Origin: Thermogemmatispora carboxidivorans
GTDB lineage: Bacteria > Chloroflexota > Ktedonobacteria > Ktedonobacterales > Ktedonobacteraceae
Reading direction: 5' to 3'
Assembly: GCF_000702505.1 (NCBI RefSeq)
Contig: NZ_JNIM01000001.1
Coordinates: 2,852,001 to 2,916,000, forward strand
Length of the DNA: 64,000 nt
Of the stretch, positions 25,895-35,607 are shown piece after piece (position 1 is the first letter of the stretch; every line of letters starts with the position of its first letter). The notes beneath the pieces are model-generated. The model did no database searches. It saw nothing but the letters and a program-made list of their open reading frames with translations, and had not been told where the DNA came from. The position numbers and the translations under genes were made by a program.

Positions 25895-26656
25895 CTAATC
25901 CATCTCCAGGCCACCGCAGACGTTCAAAGCCTGTCCATTGACATAGCTGGCCTCATCGCTGAGTAACCAGGCAACCACTGCAGCAACCTCCTCCAGCGCT
26001 GGCAGGCGCTTCAAAGGAATGGCCTGCAGGACGCGCTGCACGGCTTCGGGCTGACGCTGACGCCAGATACGTTCCGTCATCTCAGTCGGCAAGACCCCTG
26101 GACAGATGGCATTGACACGTACCCCCTGGGGACCAAAGTAGGCTGCCGCCGACTTGGTGAGATGGAGTAGTGCCGCCTTGCTGGCGCCATACAGAGGCTG
26201 ATCAGGACGCGCCGAGCGTCCCGCGACACTTGCAACGTTCACTATAGCCCCTCTCCCCCGCATAGCCATGCGCTCTCCCACAGCCTGCATCAACACAAAA
26301 GGCGCCAGCACATTGACCCCAAAAACCGTCTGCCAATCCTCAATAGTGGCACTGAGAAAGGATTGCGTGATGCAGATACCCGCATTGTTCACCAGTCCCA
26401 CCAGCGGACCACACTCTTGCTCAATGCGTTCCACCAGCGGCTTGAGCTGCTCGGCGGCCAGCAGATCGGTCGGCCAGACGCTGACCAGGCCCTGACCCTG
26501 AGCGCTCATCTCCTGGGCCACCGCATGCAGACGTGTCTCTTGACGATCCAGAAGAGCCAGCCGATAGCCCTCACGCCCCAGGCGGGCCGCAATGGCCTGT
26601 CCCAACCCCTGGGCGGCTCCGGTAATCAAGACGGCCTCCCCAGTATCACTACTCAT
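25895..26656 (-). CDS. Short-chain dehydrogenase/reductase (SDR)
   Basis: 253 residues, classical SDR: NAD(P) motif TGAAQGLG, LVNNAGI, catalytic Ser in NVASVAG and YGASK for Tyr/Lys, then a PG motif (CPGVLP). It probably oxidises a sugar or hydroxy-acid alcohol group using NAD(P). It lies between the E1 beta gene and the VOC gene in one transcription unit, so an intermediate of the imported sugar is the likely substrate. Confidence 0.85.
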   Translation of the reverse strand: MSSDTGEAVLITGAAQGLGQAIAARLGREGYRLALLDRQETRLHAVAQEMSAQGQGLVSVWPTDLLAAEQLKPLVERIEQECGPLVGLVNNAGICITQSFLSATIEDWQTVFGVNVLAPFVLMQAVGERMAMRGRGAIVNVASVAGRSARPDQPLYGASKAALLHLTKSAAAYFGPQGVRVNAICPGVLPTEMTERIWRQRQPEAVQRVLQAIPLKRLPALEEVAAVVAWLLSDEASYVNGQALNVCGGLEMD

Positions 26657-26705
26657 CTGACAGCTCCCCCTTATCTTGTAGAGCAGGTCCTCAGCCGAGA
26701 TGTGC

Positions 26706-27743
26706 CTAGCGCAGCAGCGTGAGCACCGCCTGTACTACCTTTTCGACAGTAGGAAGATAGAACGCATCAAAGGCAGGAGAGAAGGGCTTCGGCACATCGC
26801 AGGCAGCTACACGAGCAACAGGAGCATCGAGATAATCAAAGGCTCGCTCCTGCAAGAGCGCAGCAATCTCTGCCCCCAAGCCACCGCGCCGCCAGGCTTC
26901 ATGAACAATGAGCGCGCGATTGGTGCGCCGAATCGAAGAGAGGAGAGTCTCCTCATCCAGGGGCGCCAGGGAGCGCACATCAACCACCTCGGCAGAGACG
27001 CCCATCTCTGCCAGGCGATCCGCGGCCTCCATGACCACTGGCAGCATAGCAGCATAGGAGAAAAGCGAAACATCCTTTCCAGAACGCACCAGGCTGGCAC
27101 GTCCCAGAGGAATCACCTCCTCCGCCAACGGCACCAGTCCGGTAGTAGAATAGAGCAGTTTGTGTTCGAGAAAGACCACTGGATCATCGCAACGAATGGC
27201 CGCCTTGAGCAGGCCCCGGGCATCACGCGGCGTTGCGGGTGTCACTACACGCAACCCCGGTATATGGGCAAAAATGGCCTCAAAACACTGAGCATGCTGA
27301 GCGGCAGCCCCTGGGCGCGCTCCCTGCTGTGTACGTATCACCAAGGGGACCCGTACCTGACCTCCAGAAACATAGGCCAGCTTGGCAGCTTGATTGATGA
27401 TTTGATCCATCGCAACGCCGGTGAAGTCGACATACATGATCTCTACCACGGGTCGCAAGCCACACATGGCAGCCCCGACAGCACAGCCAAGAAACCCCGC
27501 CTCAGAGATAGGCGTATCGAGCACACGATGAGTCCCAAAGCGCTCTTGCAACCCCTGGGTAACGCGAAAAACCCCACCATAAGCACCGATGTCCTCCCCC
27601 AAGAGAATGATACGCTCATCTCGCTCCATCTCTTCAGCCAGCGCTACATTGATGGCCTGGGCATAGCTTAGCTCACGCATCTCTTGCGACGATGCCGCCG
27701 TTGACCCCTGCCCAGCTGTCTCGTTAAGCCTGGATGGATGCAT
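26706..27743 (-). CDS. 2-oxoacid/acetoin dehydrogenase E1 component, beta subunit
   Basis: 345 residues with the transketolase-like pyrimidine-binding domain (ILLGEDIGAYGGVFRVTQGL, DTPISEAGFLGCAVGAA) and a C-terminal transketolase domain (VVDVRSLAPLDEETLL). It pairs with the alpha subunit gene, which overlaps it by 20 bp, as a thiamine-diphosphate-dependent decarboxylating dehydrogenase. No E2 or E3 gene is nearby. The complex either borrows them from elsewhere or the enzyme works alone, as in acetoin-type cleavage. Confidence 0.87.
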   Translation of the reverse strand: MHPSRLNETAGQGSTAASSQEMRELSYAQAINVALAEEMERDERIILLGEDIGAYGGVFRVTQGLQERFGTHRVLDTPISEAGFLGCAVGAAMCGLRPVVEIMYVDFTGVAMDQIINQAAKLAYVSGGQVRVPLVIRTQQGARPGAAAQHAQCFEAIFAHIPGLRVVTPATPRDARGLLKAAIRCDDPVVFLEHKLLYSTTGLVPLAEEVIPLGRASLVRSGKDVSLFSYAAMLPVVMEAADRLAEMGVSAEVVDVRSLAPLDEETLLSSIRRTNRALIVHEAWRRGGLGAEIAALLQERAFDYLDAPVARVAACDVPKPFSPAFDAFYLPTVEKVVQAVLTLLR

Positions 27744-28698
27744 ACACTCCCTCCGTCAGAACCTCAGCTTCCGGCCACGGATCTGCCAGCGCCCGCCGTT
27801 CACATTCCTCCAAATAGGCCTTCACTTCCTCTTCCAGCGCGGTCAGCATGCGCTCCGTATCGACCTGCTGCTCGCAGAGCCGAGCGCGTAGCAGCTTGAG
27901 CGGATCGCGCGCGCGCCAGCGCTGAACCTCTTCCGCCGAGCGGTAAGCTGTGCCCGGATCGGCCTGATAGTGGCCCAGAAAGCGATAGGTACGGGCCTCG
28001 ATAAAGATCGGTCCCTGACCGGCACGAGCCTGCTCGACGGCTTGCATAGTCCCCTCAGCAACGGCACAAACATCCATGCCATCGACTTCATACGTCGCGA
28101 TGCCATAGGCGCGCACGCGAGCCGCAAAGCTCTCTCCCTTGATCATGCTGTAGGCCGGCGTCATCTCAGCATAGCCGTTATTCTCACAGAGAAAGATCAC
28201 CGGCAAATCCCAGATGGCCGCTAGATTGAGAGCCTCATGAGCTGCACCTTGATTCAGCGCCCCCTCACCAAAGGTACAGAGAACCACGCTCGTGCGGCGC
28301 AGGTAGCGCTGCGCCAGGGCCACACCAGTCGCAATCGGTAGACCTGCCGCAACGATCGAATTAGGAGGCAATACTCCTTGAGCAACAGCGGTAAGATGCA
28401 TTGACCCACCTTTGCCCCCACATAAGCCGCTGCGCCGCCCAAGCATCTCAGCAAAGGCTCGATAGGGATCAACACCACGCGCCAGTACATGACCATGACC
28501 ACGATAGGTGGTCACGGTGAGATCCTCCTCCTGCAGCGCTTCAGCAGCCCCAACAGCGACCGCTTCCTGCCCTACACAGAGATGAATCGAGCCGGCAATC
28601 TGTCCCTGGTAGCTTAAGCGCAAACAACGCTCCTCAAAAGTACGAATCAAGAACATCAGACGATAGAGCTTCAGTAGCTTCTCGACGCTCCATTGCAT
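27724..28698 (-). CDS. 2-oxoacid/acetoin dehydrogenase E1 component, alpha subunit
   Basis: 324 residues. The thiamine-diphosphate motif is GEGALNQGAAHEALNLAA...CENN (GDG to NN type, here GEG), and the family block CGGKGGSMHL is complete. Length fits AcoA/PdhA. It is co-transcribed with E1 beta. Which keto acid or acyloin it decarboxylates cannot be told. The sugar importer upstream suggests a product of deoxysugar breakdown. Confidence 0.87.
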   Translation of the reverse strand: MQWSVEKLLKLYRLMFLIRTFEERCLRLSYQGQIAGSIHLCVGQEAVAVGAAEALQEEDLTVTTYRGHGHVLARGVDPYRAFAEMLGRRSGLCGGKGGSMHLTAVAQGVLPPNSIVAAGLPIATGVALAQRYLRRTSVVLCTFGEGALNQGAAHEALNLAAIWDLPVIFLCENNGYAEMTPAYSMIKGESFAARVRAYGIATYEVDGMDVCAVAEGTMQAVEQARAGQGPIFIEARTYRFLGHYQADPGTAYRSAEEVQRWRARDPLKLLRARLCEQQVDTERMLTALEEEVKAYLEECERRALADPWPEAEVLTEGVYASIQA

Positions 28699-28766
28699 GG
28701 CTAGGCTTGCTCCTCTCCGCTCTCAAACAAGGAACTGTAGCAGCGGCCTTCGCCCTACCTCCCCGG

Positions 28767-30137
28767 TCAATGTTCTTGCTGCTCAGACAGGGGCAGGGTC
28801 AGAGCAACCACCCGATCAACACTTGCCCGAGCTGATCCCAGATAGTGCTCCGGCTCCAATAACGAGCGAATCTGCTCGGGCGACAAATAGGCCTGGACCT
28901 CACGGTCGTTCTGTAGGGCTTCACTGAAAGAGACCTTCCCCTCAGAAGCCACCGCCATAGCAATGCGATAGACTACGTCGTGAGCCTTCTGACGCCCAAT
29001 AAAGCGTCCTAGCTGTAGCATGACAGCCTCCGAGAGCGCCAGGCCACCTGTCAGCTCGATGTTGGCTCGCATACGCTCGGCATTGACAGAGAGATCTCGC
29101 GCCACGTGTAGCGCATATACAAGAGCACTATCGGTCAGGATGCAGCAGCGAGGGATGTACTCCCATTCGGCCTGCCAGGCCGCCATATCACGCTCATGCT
29201 CCTGTACCATAGTATCAAGAGCCAGAGCAGCATCTTGACGCACAATGCGCCCTAGTGCAGCAATCAGCTCGCAGATCATCGGATTTCGCTTATGGGGCAT
29301 CGTACTACTGCCTACCTTGCCCCAGATAAAAGGCTCCTCCACCTCAGCAACCTCGGTCGCCTGCAGATGAATGATCTCCATCGCCACCTTGCCCAAAGTG
29401 GCACAGACCAGGCCCAGCAGGCCGACAAATTCAGCCAGATTATCGCGAGCCGTATGCCAGCAGATAGGCGGGACGTTCAACCCGAGCCGCTGCATTACCA
29501 GACGCTGTACCTCCAGGCCATGATCGCCCAGCGAGGCAAGCGAGCCAGTCGCACCCGCAAGCTGACCGACCAGCAGGCGCGGCTTGCAGGCGCGGAGCCG
29601 TTCTAGATGCCGATTCATCTCGGCCACCCAGACGGCGGCCTTGAAGCCAAAGGTAATAGGGGGACCATGCTGCCCATGAGTACGACCGGGCATCAGGGTA
29701 TCTCGATAGCGGATCGCCAGCTCGCGCCAGGCATCACGCACCGCTAGCATGCGCTCTTCCAGCAAGGCCAGAGCCTCGCGCAGCTGCAAAATCAGGCCTG
29801 TATCCATAATATCCTGAGTCGTTGCTCCCCAGTGGACATAGGCCCCAGCCTCTCCACAGGCCTCGGAGAGGACCCGAATGGCCGGCACCAGTGGGTGAAA
29901 GGTCTCGGCGATCCCGCGGGCTAGCACTTCGAAATCCCACTGCTCACGCTCGACGCGCTCGGCGATCACCTGGGCCGCCTCGCGAGGAATCAGTCCCACT
30001 TCGGCTTCGGCCCAGGCAAGCGCCGCTTCAACCTCCATCCAGGCGCGCACCATCGCTCGATCGTCAAAGAGACGGCGCATCTCTTCCGTACCAAACTGAT
30101 CACCAAAAAGCGTTGAATCGATTAGGTGTGCTCCCAT
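28767..30137 (-). CDS. Adenylosuccinate lyase / carboxymuconate cycloisomerase family protein (PcaB-like)
   Basis: 456 residues from the ATG at 30137 (ribosome site AAAGGAAT). The superfamily signature GSSTMPHKRNP is present, together with GRTHGQHGPPITFG and GATTQDIMDTG. The N-terminus (MRRLFDDRAMVRAWMEVEAAL) resembles 3-carboxy-cis,cis-muconate cycloisomerase more than PurB. No purine or protocatechuate genes are nearby. The position between a sugar permease and E1 alpha suggests a beta-elimination or cycloisomerisation in the sugar pathway. Confidence 0.78.
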   Translation of the reverse strand: MGAHLIDSTLFGDQFGTEEMRRLFDDRAMVRAWMEVEAALAWAEAEVGLIPREAAQVIAERVEREQWDFEVLARGIAETFHPLVPAIRVLSEACGEAGAYVHWGATTQDIMDTGLILQLREALALLEERMLAVRDAWRELAIRYRDTLMPGRTHGQHGPPITFGFKAAVWVAEMNRHLERLRACKPRLLVGQLAGATGSLASLGDHGLEVQRLVMQRLGLNVPPICWHTARDNLAEFVGLLGLVCATLGKVAMEIIHLQATEVAEVEEPFIWGKVGSSTMPHKRNPMICELIAALGRIVRQDAALALDTMVQEHERDMAAWQAEWEYIPRCCILTDSALVYALHVARDLSVNAERMRANIELTGGLALSEAVMLQLGRFIGRQKAHDVVYRIAMAVASEGKVSFSEALQNDREVQAYLSPEQIRSLLEPEHYLGSARASVDRVVALTLPLSEQQEH

Positions 30138-30281
30138 CACTATTCCTTTTCTTTCCACTGACTGACAATGTTGGCGGAACCTCATGCTCCGCCCAGTAGT
30201 AATACCGCGCCTTCCACCGTCGCGCGTAGCAACGCGGCAGCAAACAGGCCAAGATCAGGCAGACCGTTTCCTCCTCTTTCC

Positions 30282-31538
30282 TCACTCCCTTGACCCCTTG
30301 CTGCTGACCAGCGCATTGTTGCGATGAGGCTCTCTGAGAGCGGGGGCAAGACCAGCCTGACGCAGATGCACACGTCCTCCTCGTCGAGAGCGATCCGCCA
30401 CGGTATAGACGCCGGCAGCCACGATGAGCACGATTCCTTCGATTAATCCCTGGTAGTTGGCTCCCAGATTCAGAATATTGAAGCCGTTGGCCAGCATAAA
30501 GAGGATCAAGGTGCCGATCACTGACTTGACCACACTTCCAGATCCCCCAAAGAGAGAGGTGCCGCCCAAGATCGCGCCGGCAAGGACCGTCAGCTCCGTG
30601 CCACTCAGCGCGTTGGGGTTGATAGCTCCCAGCTTGCCGGCATAGAGAATGCCCACAAAAGCCGCCGTGAAGCCGCTCAGCACAAAGGTGCCAATCTTGT
30701 AGAGGCTGACATTGACGCCAGAGAGGCGGGCTGCTTCAGCGTTCCCCCCGACAGCGTAGAGGTGGCGTCCCAGTACCGTATAGCGGAGCAGCAACCAGAC
30801 GAGAAACATATAGCCGAAGAGGAACCAGGTCGGATGCGAGAGGCTCCAATCCCAATCAGCGAAGAAGCTGGCCGCCAGCGCCGCCAGCCCCGCCACCGCC
30901 AGTAGACAGCTCTCCGGCGCCAAAGAGAGTTGATGAGCCCGTCGCGAGGCCAGCACAATCATCAGAGCAGCCACCACCACCAACACGATACCAGCCACCA
31001 ACAGCACATGGGGAATGGTCCAGGAATCGTTCTCTAAGACGCTAAAAGCATCGCTTTGCGCACTGATGGTACGGGCATTGGTCAGGATCAAGACCAACCC
31101 ACGAATAGCCGTCAACGTGCCTAGAGTGACGATAAAAGCATTGATGCCAACCACCTGCACCAGCAGCCCATTGATCAATCCGATCACCACGCCACTGAGT
31201 AAGGCAGCCATCACCGCCACTGGTACCCCGTACCGGTCAACCAGGCTGAGGGCAATCGCTCCCCCAAGGGCTGCCACCGAGCCAACAGAGAGATCAAAAT
31301 TGCCACTGATCAGGACCACCGTCATAGAGATTGCCAGCAGACCTACCAGGGAGGACTGATCGAAGATGTTCGCTATATTGCGCGGGTCCAAATAGTTGGA
31401 CTGGCTGCTGATGGCTGTAGCGACAGTCAAGAGTGCCGCCAGAGTGAGAAAGGCATAGACTACCCCGGCATTCCGCAGAGAGAAGCGCTCTCTCTCGAAG
31501 AGAAAGCGATATCTACGATCTGTGCTCATCCTTGTCAC
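30282..31538 (-). CDS. Sugar ABC transporter permease (RbsC/XylH type)
   Basis: 418 residues with about ten membrane segments, starting near NAGVVYAFLTLAALLTVATA. The family block SGNFDLSVGSVAALGGAIALSL and LAGAILGGTSLFGGSGS near the C-terminus identify the ribose/xylose-type permease. A long internal loop and extra membrane pair make it closer to XylH than RbsC. It overlaps the ATPase gene by 4 bp (ATGA). Confidence 0.88.
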   Translation of the reverse strand: MTRMSTDRRYRFLFERERFSLRNAGVVYAFLTLAALLTVATAISSQSNYLDPRNIANIFDQSSLVGLLAISMTVVLISGNFDLSVGSVAALGGAIALSLVDRYGVPVAVMAALLSGVVIGLINGLLVQVVGINAFIVTLGTLTAIRGLVLILTNARTISAQSDAFSVLENDSWTIPHVLLVAGIVLVVVAALMIVLASRRAHQLSLAPESCLLAVAGLAALAASFFADWDWSLSHPTWFLFGYMFLVWLLLRYTVLGRHLYAVGGNAEAARLSGVNVSLYKIGTFVLSGFTAAFVGILYAGKLGAINPNALSGTELTVLAGAILGGTSLFGGSGSVVKSVIGTLILFMLANGFNILNLGANYQGLIEGIVLIVAAGVYTVADRSRRGGRVHLRQAGLAPALREPHRNNALVSSKGSRE

Positions 31539-33091
31539 CCTTCGTCTTCTAGTGGAGTCGCCCCGCTGCTTTGCCGCTCTCTGGCTAAACCGCTGGCCAG
31601 CCGGACCAGCTCATCTTCCGAAGTCTCAGCAGCCAGGCGCTCCGCAACGATGCGGCCTTGGTGCACCACCAGAATGCGCTGAGCAACCGCTAAGAGTTCT
31701 TCAAACTCTGAAGAAACCAACACAACGGCCTTGCCCTCACGGGCGAAGCGACGAATCAGCTCCAGAATCTCAGCTTTGGCGCCCACATCCACACCGACAG
31801 TCGGCTCATCCAGCAGAAAAACTTTGACCGGACCATACATCCACTTGGCAAAGACGACCTTCTGAGCGTTCCCCCCACTCAGGGAGTCAACTGGAACAGC
31901 AGTGGAAGGAGCAACAATACGCAGGGCGGACATAGCCCGGAGAGCACGCTCCTGCTCTCGCTCCCAGCGCGGGATCAGGCCGGCAGTAGCAAGATGAGCC
32001 AGATCGGGCAGACTGATATTGCGCCAGATCGGCCAGTCCCGGATGAGACCCTGACGGGTCCGATCTTCAGGAACCAGGGCCAGGCCGGCTCGCACGGCAC
32101 CCACCGGCGAGCGCGGAACCGGACGCCCTGCCACACGCACCAGGCCACGCGCCTCAGCATCAGCCCCAAAAATGGCGTGCAGAATTTCAGAACGCCCTGA
32201 ACTCAGGAAGCCAGCCAGACCTACAATCTCCCCACTGCGCACAGTAAAGGAGACATCTTTCACCTTGTTGGGCGAATGCAAATGAGCCACTTCCAGCAGG
32301 ATCGGAGCCTCTTGCCCTCCAGATGGCGGCCCACTCCTCCGACTGAGCAGTTTCTTGCCCACCATAGCTTCGATCAGCTGCTCCTCGCTCAAGGTGGCCG
32401 TCTCCATCTCGGCTACTACCTGGCCATCGCGTAAGACCGTCACACGATCGGTCAGGTGCAGTACTTCCTCCAAAAAGTGAGAAACATACAAGAAGGTAGT
32501 CTGCCCCTCACGACAGAGCTGGCGCACTAAGCGAAAGACCAGCTCACGTTCGCTTTGGGCTAGCGAGGCGGTTGGCTCATCCATAATGACCAGCTCAGCC
32601 CCACGCATCAAAGCCTGGAGAATGGCCACCATCTGACGCTGACCGATCGAGAGTTCGCTCACTGGTACGAGGGGATCGATAGTATAGCCAACACGCGACA
32701 GCAGCCGCTCAATTTCAGCCAGATGGCGCCGCTCGGTGCGCCACCAGCCACGGCGCCCGAGGAGGAGGTTATCAAGCACTGAGAGCGTCGGCACCAGCGG
32801 AATATGCTGGTAGATCGCCGCCACTCCGGCTGTACGCGCATCGGCAGGGGTACGCCAGCGTACCCGCTGCCCTTTCCAGAGAATCTCACCCGAGGAGGCT
32901 TCCAGAGCACCCGCCAGGATCTTAATGAGCGTCGACTTGCCGGCTCCATTGGCCCCTACCAGGCCATGAATTGAATGGGGGTGGATGCGCAGGTTAACCC
33001 CGCGCATCGCCACCGTCCCATTCGGGTAGACTTTGGTCACCTGGCGTAGCTCAACGAGCGGCGCCCCAGCCCCATGCTCCTTCGTGGACAT
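31535..33091 (-). CDS. Sugar ABC transporter ATPase with two nucleotide-binding domains (RbsA/XylG type)
   Basis: 518 residues. Domain 1 has GANGAGKSTLIK, LSIGQRQMV and LVIMDEPTASL. Domain 2 has SLSGGNAQKVVFAKW and VFLLDEPTVGVD, with a degenerate Walker A, as usual in this family. It energises uptake of a monosaccharide. It sits 6 bp after the binding-protein gene. Confidence 0.9.
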   Translation of the reverse strand: MSTKEHGAGAPLVELRQVTKVYPNGTVAMRGVNLRIHPHSIHGLVGANGAGKSTLIKILAGALEASSGEILWKGQRVRWRTPADARTAGVAAIYQHIPLVPTLSVLDNLLLGRRGWWRTERRHLAEIERLLSRVGYTIDPLVPVSELSIGQRQMVAILQALMRGAELVIMDEPTASLAQSERELVFRLVRQLCREGQTTFLYVSHFLEEVLHLTDRVTVLRDGQVVAEMETATLSEEQLIEAMVGKKLLSRRSGPPSGGQEAPILLEVAHLHSPNKVKDVSFTVRSGEIVGLAGFLSSGRSEILHAIFGADAEARGLVRVAGRPVPRSPVGAVRAGLALVPEDRTRQGLIRDWPIWRNISLPDLAHLATAGLIPRWEREQERALRAMSALRIVAPSTAVPVDSLSGGNAQKVVFAKWMYGPVKVFLLDEPTVGVDVGAKAEILELIRRFAREGKAVVLVSSEFEELLAVAQRILVVHQGRIVAERLAAETSEDELVRLASGLARERQSSGATPLEDEG

Positions 33092-33097
33092 AGTCGC

Positions 33098-34066
33098 TCA
33101 CCATTGGGGAACACACTGATCAACGTTGTCCTTGGTAATCGGGGGAATGTCATAGGTCAGAAACGTGTGGCTATAATGCTGCTTCCCCGCCAGCTGATCG
33201 TAAATCGCTTGCAAGGCCAGCTCACCCATCGTCTCCGGCTTGTAGCAGACCGTACCCAGCATCTGCCCCTCTTTGACAGCCTGGATGCCGAGATGTGATC
33301 CCCCAATACCGATCACCTGCGCGTGCGAGTGGGCAGCCGTTACTGCTTTAGCACAACCGACCGCCATGTCGTCCGATTCAGCATAGAACAGGTCGATATC
33401 AGGATGAGCCTGGAGGATGTTTGCACAAGCGGCTTGCCCTTTATCAGGAAGCCAGTCACCAGGCTGGCTGGCTATAAACGTAAATTTGCCCTGCTGGCTC
33501 AGGATACTTTTGAAATCTTGCTCGCGCTCCTGGACCTCTGCAAAGCCAGCCTGCCCTTCGATGATCGCAACCTTGGCTCCCTGGGGAAAAGCTTTGAGGG
33601 CGATCTGGGCAGCCTGGGCCCCAGCCTTGATCTCATCCTGCGTAATGAGGGCCGTAAGCTTTGGATAAACATCTTTGAGCGGTCGATCTTTCCCGACCGC
33701 CGAGGCCACAGCAATGACCGGAATATGGGCCGCATAAATACGATCCACCAGCTGTTGGGCCAGCCCCGCGTCAAGTGGCAAGAGCAGGATACCGTTGGGG
33801 TTGCGCGCTATCAGATCCTGTACATCGTTGCTCTGTTTGTCAGCGCTTCCTTGCGCGTCCAGCTCGATCACTTGCACACCCAGCTGAGCCGCCCGCTTTT
33901 TAATGCCACGCGCAATCGCTGCCGGGAAAGGATAGCTCAGCCCAAGATTCGATTCGCCGATGACAAGCTTGGTGCCACCTCCACCCTGGCCTTGACTATT
34001 GCCACAGGCCGTTAGAAGCAGAACCAGCACGAGGAGGATCGCCGTCGATAGTCGCTTGTTCTTCAT
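33098..34066 (-). CDS. Sugar-binding lipoprotein of the ABC importer
   Basis: 322 residues from the ATG at 34066, behind GGAGGGC. The signal peptide ends in the lipobox LLTAC with Cys21, followed by a Gly-rich linker and a periplasmic-binding-protein fold of the RbsB type (NPNGILLLPLDAGLAQQL, IDLFYAESDDMAVG, VIGIGGSHLGIQAV). It is the first gene of an eight-gene minus-strand unit under a LacI-controlled promoter. The sugar is unknown. Neighbours favour a deoxysugar such as L-rhamnose or L-fucose. Confidence 0.87.
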   Translation of the reverse strand: MKNKRLSTAILLVLVLLLTACGNSQGQGGGGTKLVIGESNLGLSYPFPAAIARGIKKRAAQLGVQVIELDAQGSADKQSNDVQDLIARNPNGILLLPLDAGLAQQLVDRIYAAHIPVIAVASAVGKDRPLKDVYPKLTALITQDEIKAGAQAAQIALKAFPQGAKVAIIEGQAGFAEVQEREQDFKSILSQQGKFTFIASQPGDWLPDKGQAACANILQAHPDIDLFYAESDDMAVGCAKAVTAAHSHAQVIGIGGSHLGIQAVKEGQMLGTVCYKPETMGELALQAIYDQLAGKQHYSHTFLTYDIPPITKDNVDQCVPQW

Positions 34067-34260
34067 CACGCTGGTGCCCTCCGCAAAATAGAAAGCTAAC
34101 AACGCTTTTCGCTACCTGTTGCAACACACCGCAGCAGCCCGAGCAGCACGCGCGCCCTGGCTCCCTCCACTGCAAGCCATATGCTGCAACATGCGCCATT
34201 GTGGGCGCTGCAATCGCCTTCACCTGCCATCAGCATCGATGGCTCTGCCGGCAGCCTTTT

Positions 34261-34317
34261 TGAAAACGATTGCATTTTCTAGGAATCAACTATAATCAAC
34301 CCGGCGGCAGAAGTCAA
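34261..34317 (-). promoter_or_regulatory. Promoter and LacI-type operator of the sugar import operon
   Basis: Minus-strand TTGACT (34317-34312), 17-bp spacer, TATAGT (34294-34289) forms a strong promoter. The imperfect palindrome TGAAAACGATTGCATTTTC (34261-34279) lies at the predicted transcription start, typical of a LacI-family operator. The LacI gene begins divergently about 190 bp away. Confidence 0.7.
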
Positions 34318-34388
34318 CCCCTCGATCAGCTCAAGAGGATAGTCGTTTATGCTCTGCGCAGTTGAGCGGCCACCTTTCCTGCTGCCTA

Positions 34389-34430
34389 TTGACAAGGCTG
34401 GTCGCTCCGACTATACTTGCAAACGTTACC
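34389..34430 (+). promoter_or_regulatory. LacI-family gene promoter with possible autoregulatory site
   Basis: TTGACA (34389-34394), exactly 17 bp, TATACT (34412-34417) is close to consensus. GCAAACGTTACC (34419-34430), with central AACGTT, overlaps the start point and could be a binding site of the regulator itself. This promoter lies downstream of the ATG at 34349, which excludes that start for the regulator. Confidence 0.68.
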
Positions 34431-34465
34431 ACTTTCTTTGGAGAGTCTGTATAAAGCTGTGGGAG

Positions 34466-35563
34466 ATGAGTACCTCACCTGCTGACCAGAATACTACGTT
34501 GAAGGAGATCTCACGACGGTTGGGGATCTCCCCTTCAACCGTTTCGCGCGCCCTTAGCGGACAGGACTTGAAGCGGCCACAAGCGCGTCAGCGCGCCGAG
34601 GAGATTCGCCGCCTGGCTGCCGAGTTGGGCTATGCCCCTAACAGCATCGCCCGCAGCTTGAAGACCAACCAGCGGCGGCTGATCGGGCTGATTATTCCCG
34701 ATATTATGAATGACTACTATGCTACAGCGGCGACGCTGGTCCAGGAAACTCTAGCTGAGGAGGATTATCGGGTGATGCTCTGTGTCACTAACGATGATCC
34801 TCGCACCGAAGCCATGCAGATGCGCGTCTTGCGAGAGGAGCGCGTTGCTGGGATTATCCGCGTTCCAGCTCCGCAAGACCCTGCTGTGAAAATGGCTCCG
34901 CTCAGGGCTTCCCCTATTCCAGTAGTAGAGTTGGTGCGCCGCAGCTCTTCCCACCAGTTCGACGCTGTCCTGCTGGATGATGTGCAGGCCGGTTTTCAGG
35001 GAACTGCACATCTACTGGAGCTTGGTCATCGCGAGATTGCTATTGTGCTCGGCCCTTTGAGCGTGGAGACGGCGCGTCAGCGTCTTGAAGGTTATCGACT
35101 AGCCTTTGAGCGCGCGCAGGTGCCAGTCAATGAGGCCCTGATCTGTTCTGGCCCCTACCGGCGCGAGGTCGCCTACAGTGTGACGCTGGCACTCCTTGAC
35201 CGGCCTCACCGCCCTACGGCTATTATCGCGACCAGCAACGAGCTGGTCATTGGTACTTTGCAGGCGCTGGCAGAGCGCGGGATGCGCGTCCCCGAAGAGA
35301 TCTCGCTTGTTGGCTTCGGTAACGCTGACTGGTTCACTCTGCTCCGCCCTTCGCTCACTACTGTGGCGCTGCCGATCAGGCAGATGGCCGTAGTGGCAGC
35401 TCATACGCTGTTGGCGCGCATTCGTGCCCTGCACGATCCCACCGCGGTGGAACAGATTGAGGCTGCGCCGGTGGTCTCACGCTACGCTACCCAGCTGATC
35501 GTTCGTCAATCTACGCAGCCACCGGCTCACGGTTCGTCGATCCGCACCGATGAGTGTCTTTGA
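34466..35563 (+). CDS. LacI family transcriptional regulator
   Basis: 365 residues from the ATG at 34466. An in-frame ATG at 34349 lies upstream of the promoter and is rejected. The helix-turn-helix is TLKEISRRLGISPSTVSRAL (about residues 10-29) with the hinge helix NSIARSLKTNQ. The C-terminal domain is the periplasmic-binding-protein type (LIIPDIMNDYYA, TAIIATSNELVIGTL, VGFGNADWFTLL). It probably represses the divergent sugar operon and the catabolic genes downstream. Confidence 0.88.
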   Translation: MSTSPADQNTTLKEISRRLGISPSTVSRALSGQDLKRPQARQRAEEIRRLAAELGYAPNSIARSLKTNQRRLIGLIIPDIMNDYYATAATLVQETLAEEDYRVMLCVTNDDPRTEAMQMRVLREERVAGIIRVPAPQDPAVKMAPLRASPIPVVELVRRSSSHQFDAVLLDDVQAGFQGTAHLLELGHREIAIVLGPLSVETARQRLEGYRLAFERAQVPVNEALICSGPYRREVAYSVTLALLDRPHRPTAIIATSNELVIGTLQALAERGMRVPEEISLVGFGNADWFTLLRPSLTTVALPIRQMAVVAAHTLLARIRALHDPTAVEQIEAAPVVSRYATQLIVRQSTQPPAHGSSIRTDECL

Positions 35564-35607
35564 TCGAGGTCAACTCAACTGGCAAGACAAGAAAGGAGAC
35601 GCTGCGC

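Noticed and set aside
26700..27671. 323-codon plus-strand frame
   Set aside because: Antisense to E1 beta, whose domain motifs are complete on the other strand.
34349..34465. N-terminal extension of the LacI regulator
   Set aside because: A consensus promoter at 34389-34417 lies inside this extension, and the family helix-turn-helix begins just after the ATG at 34466.
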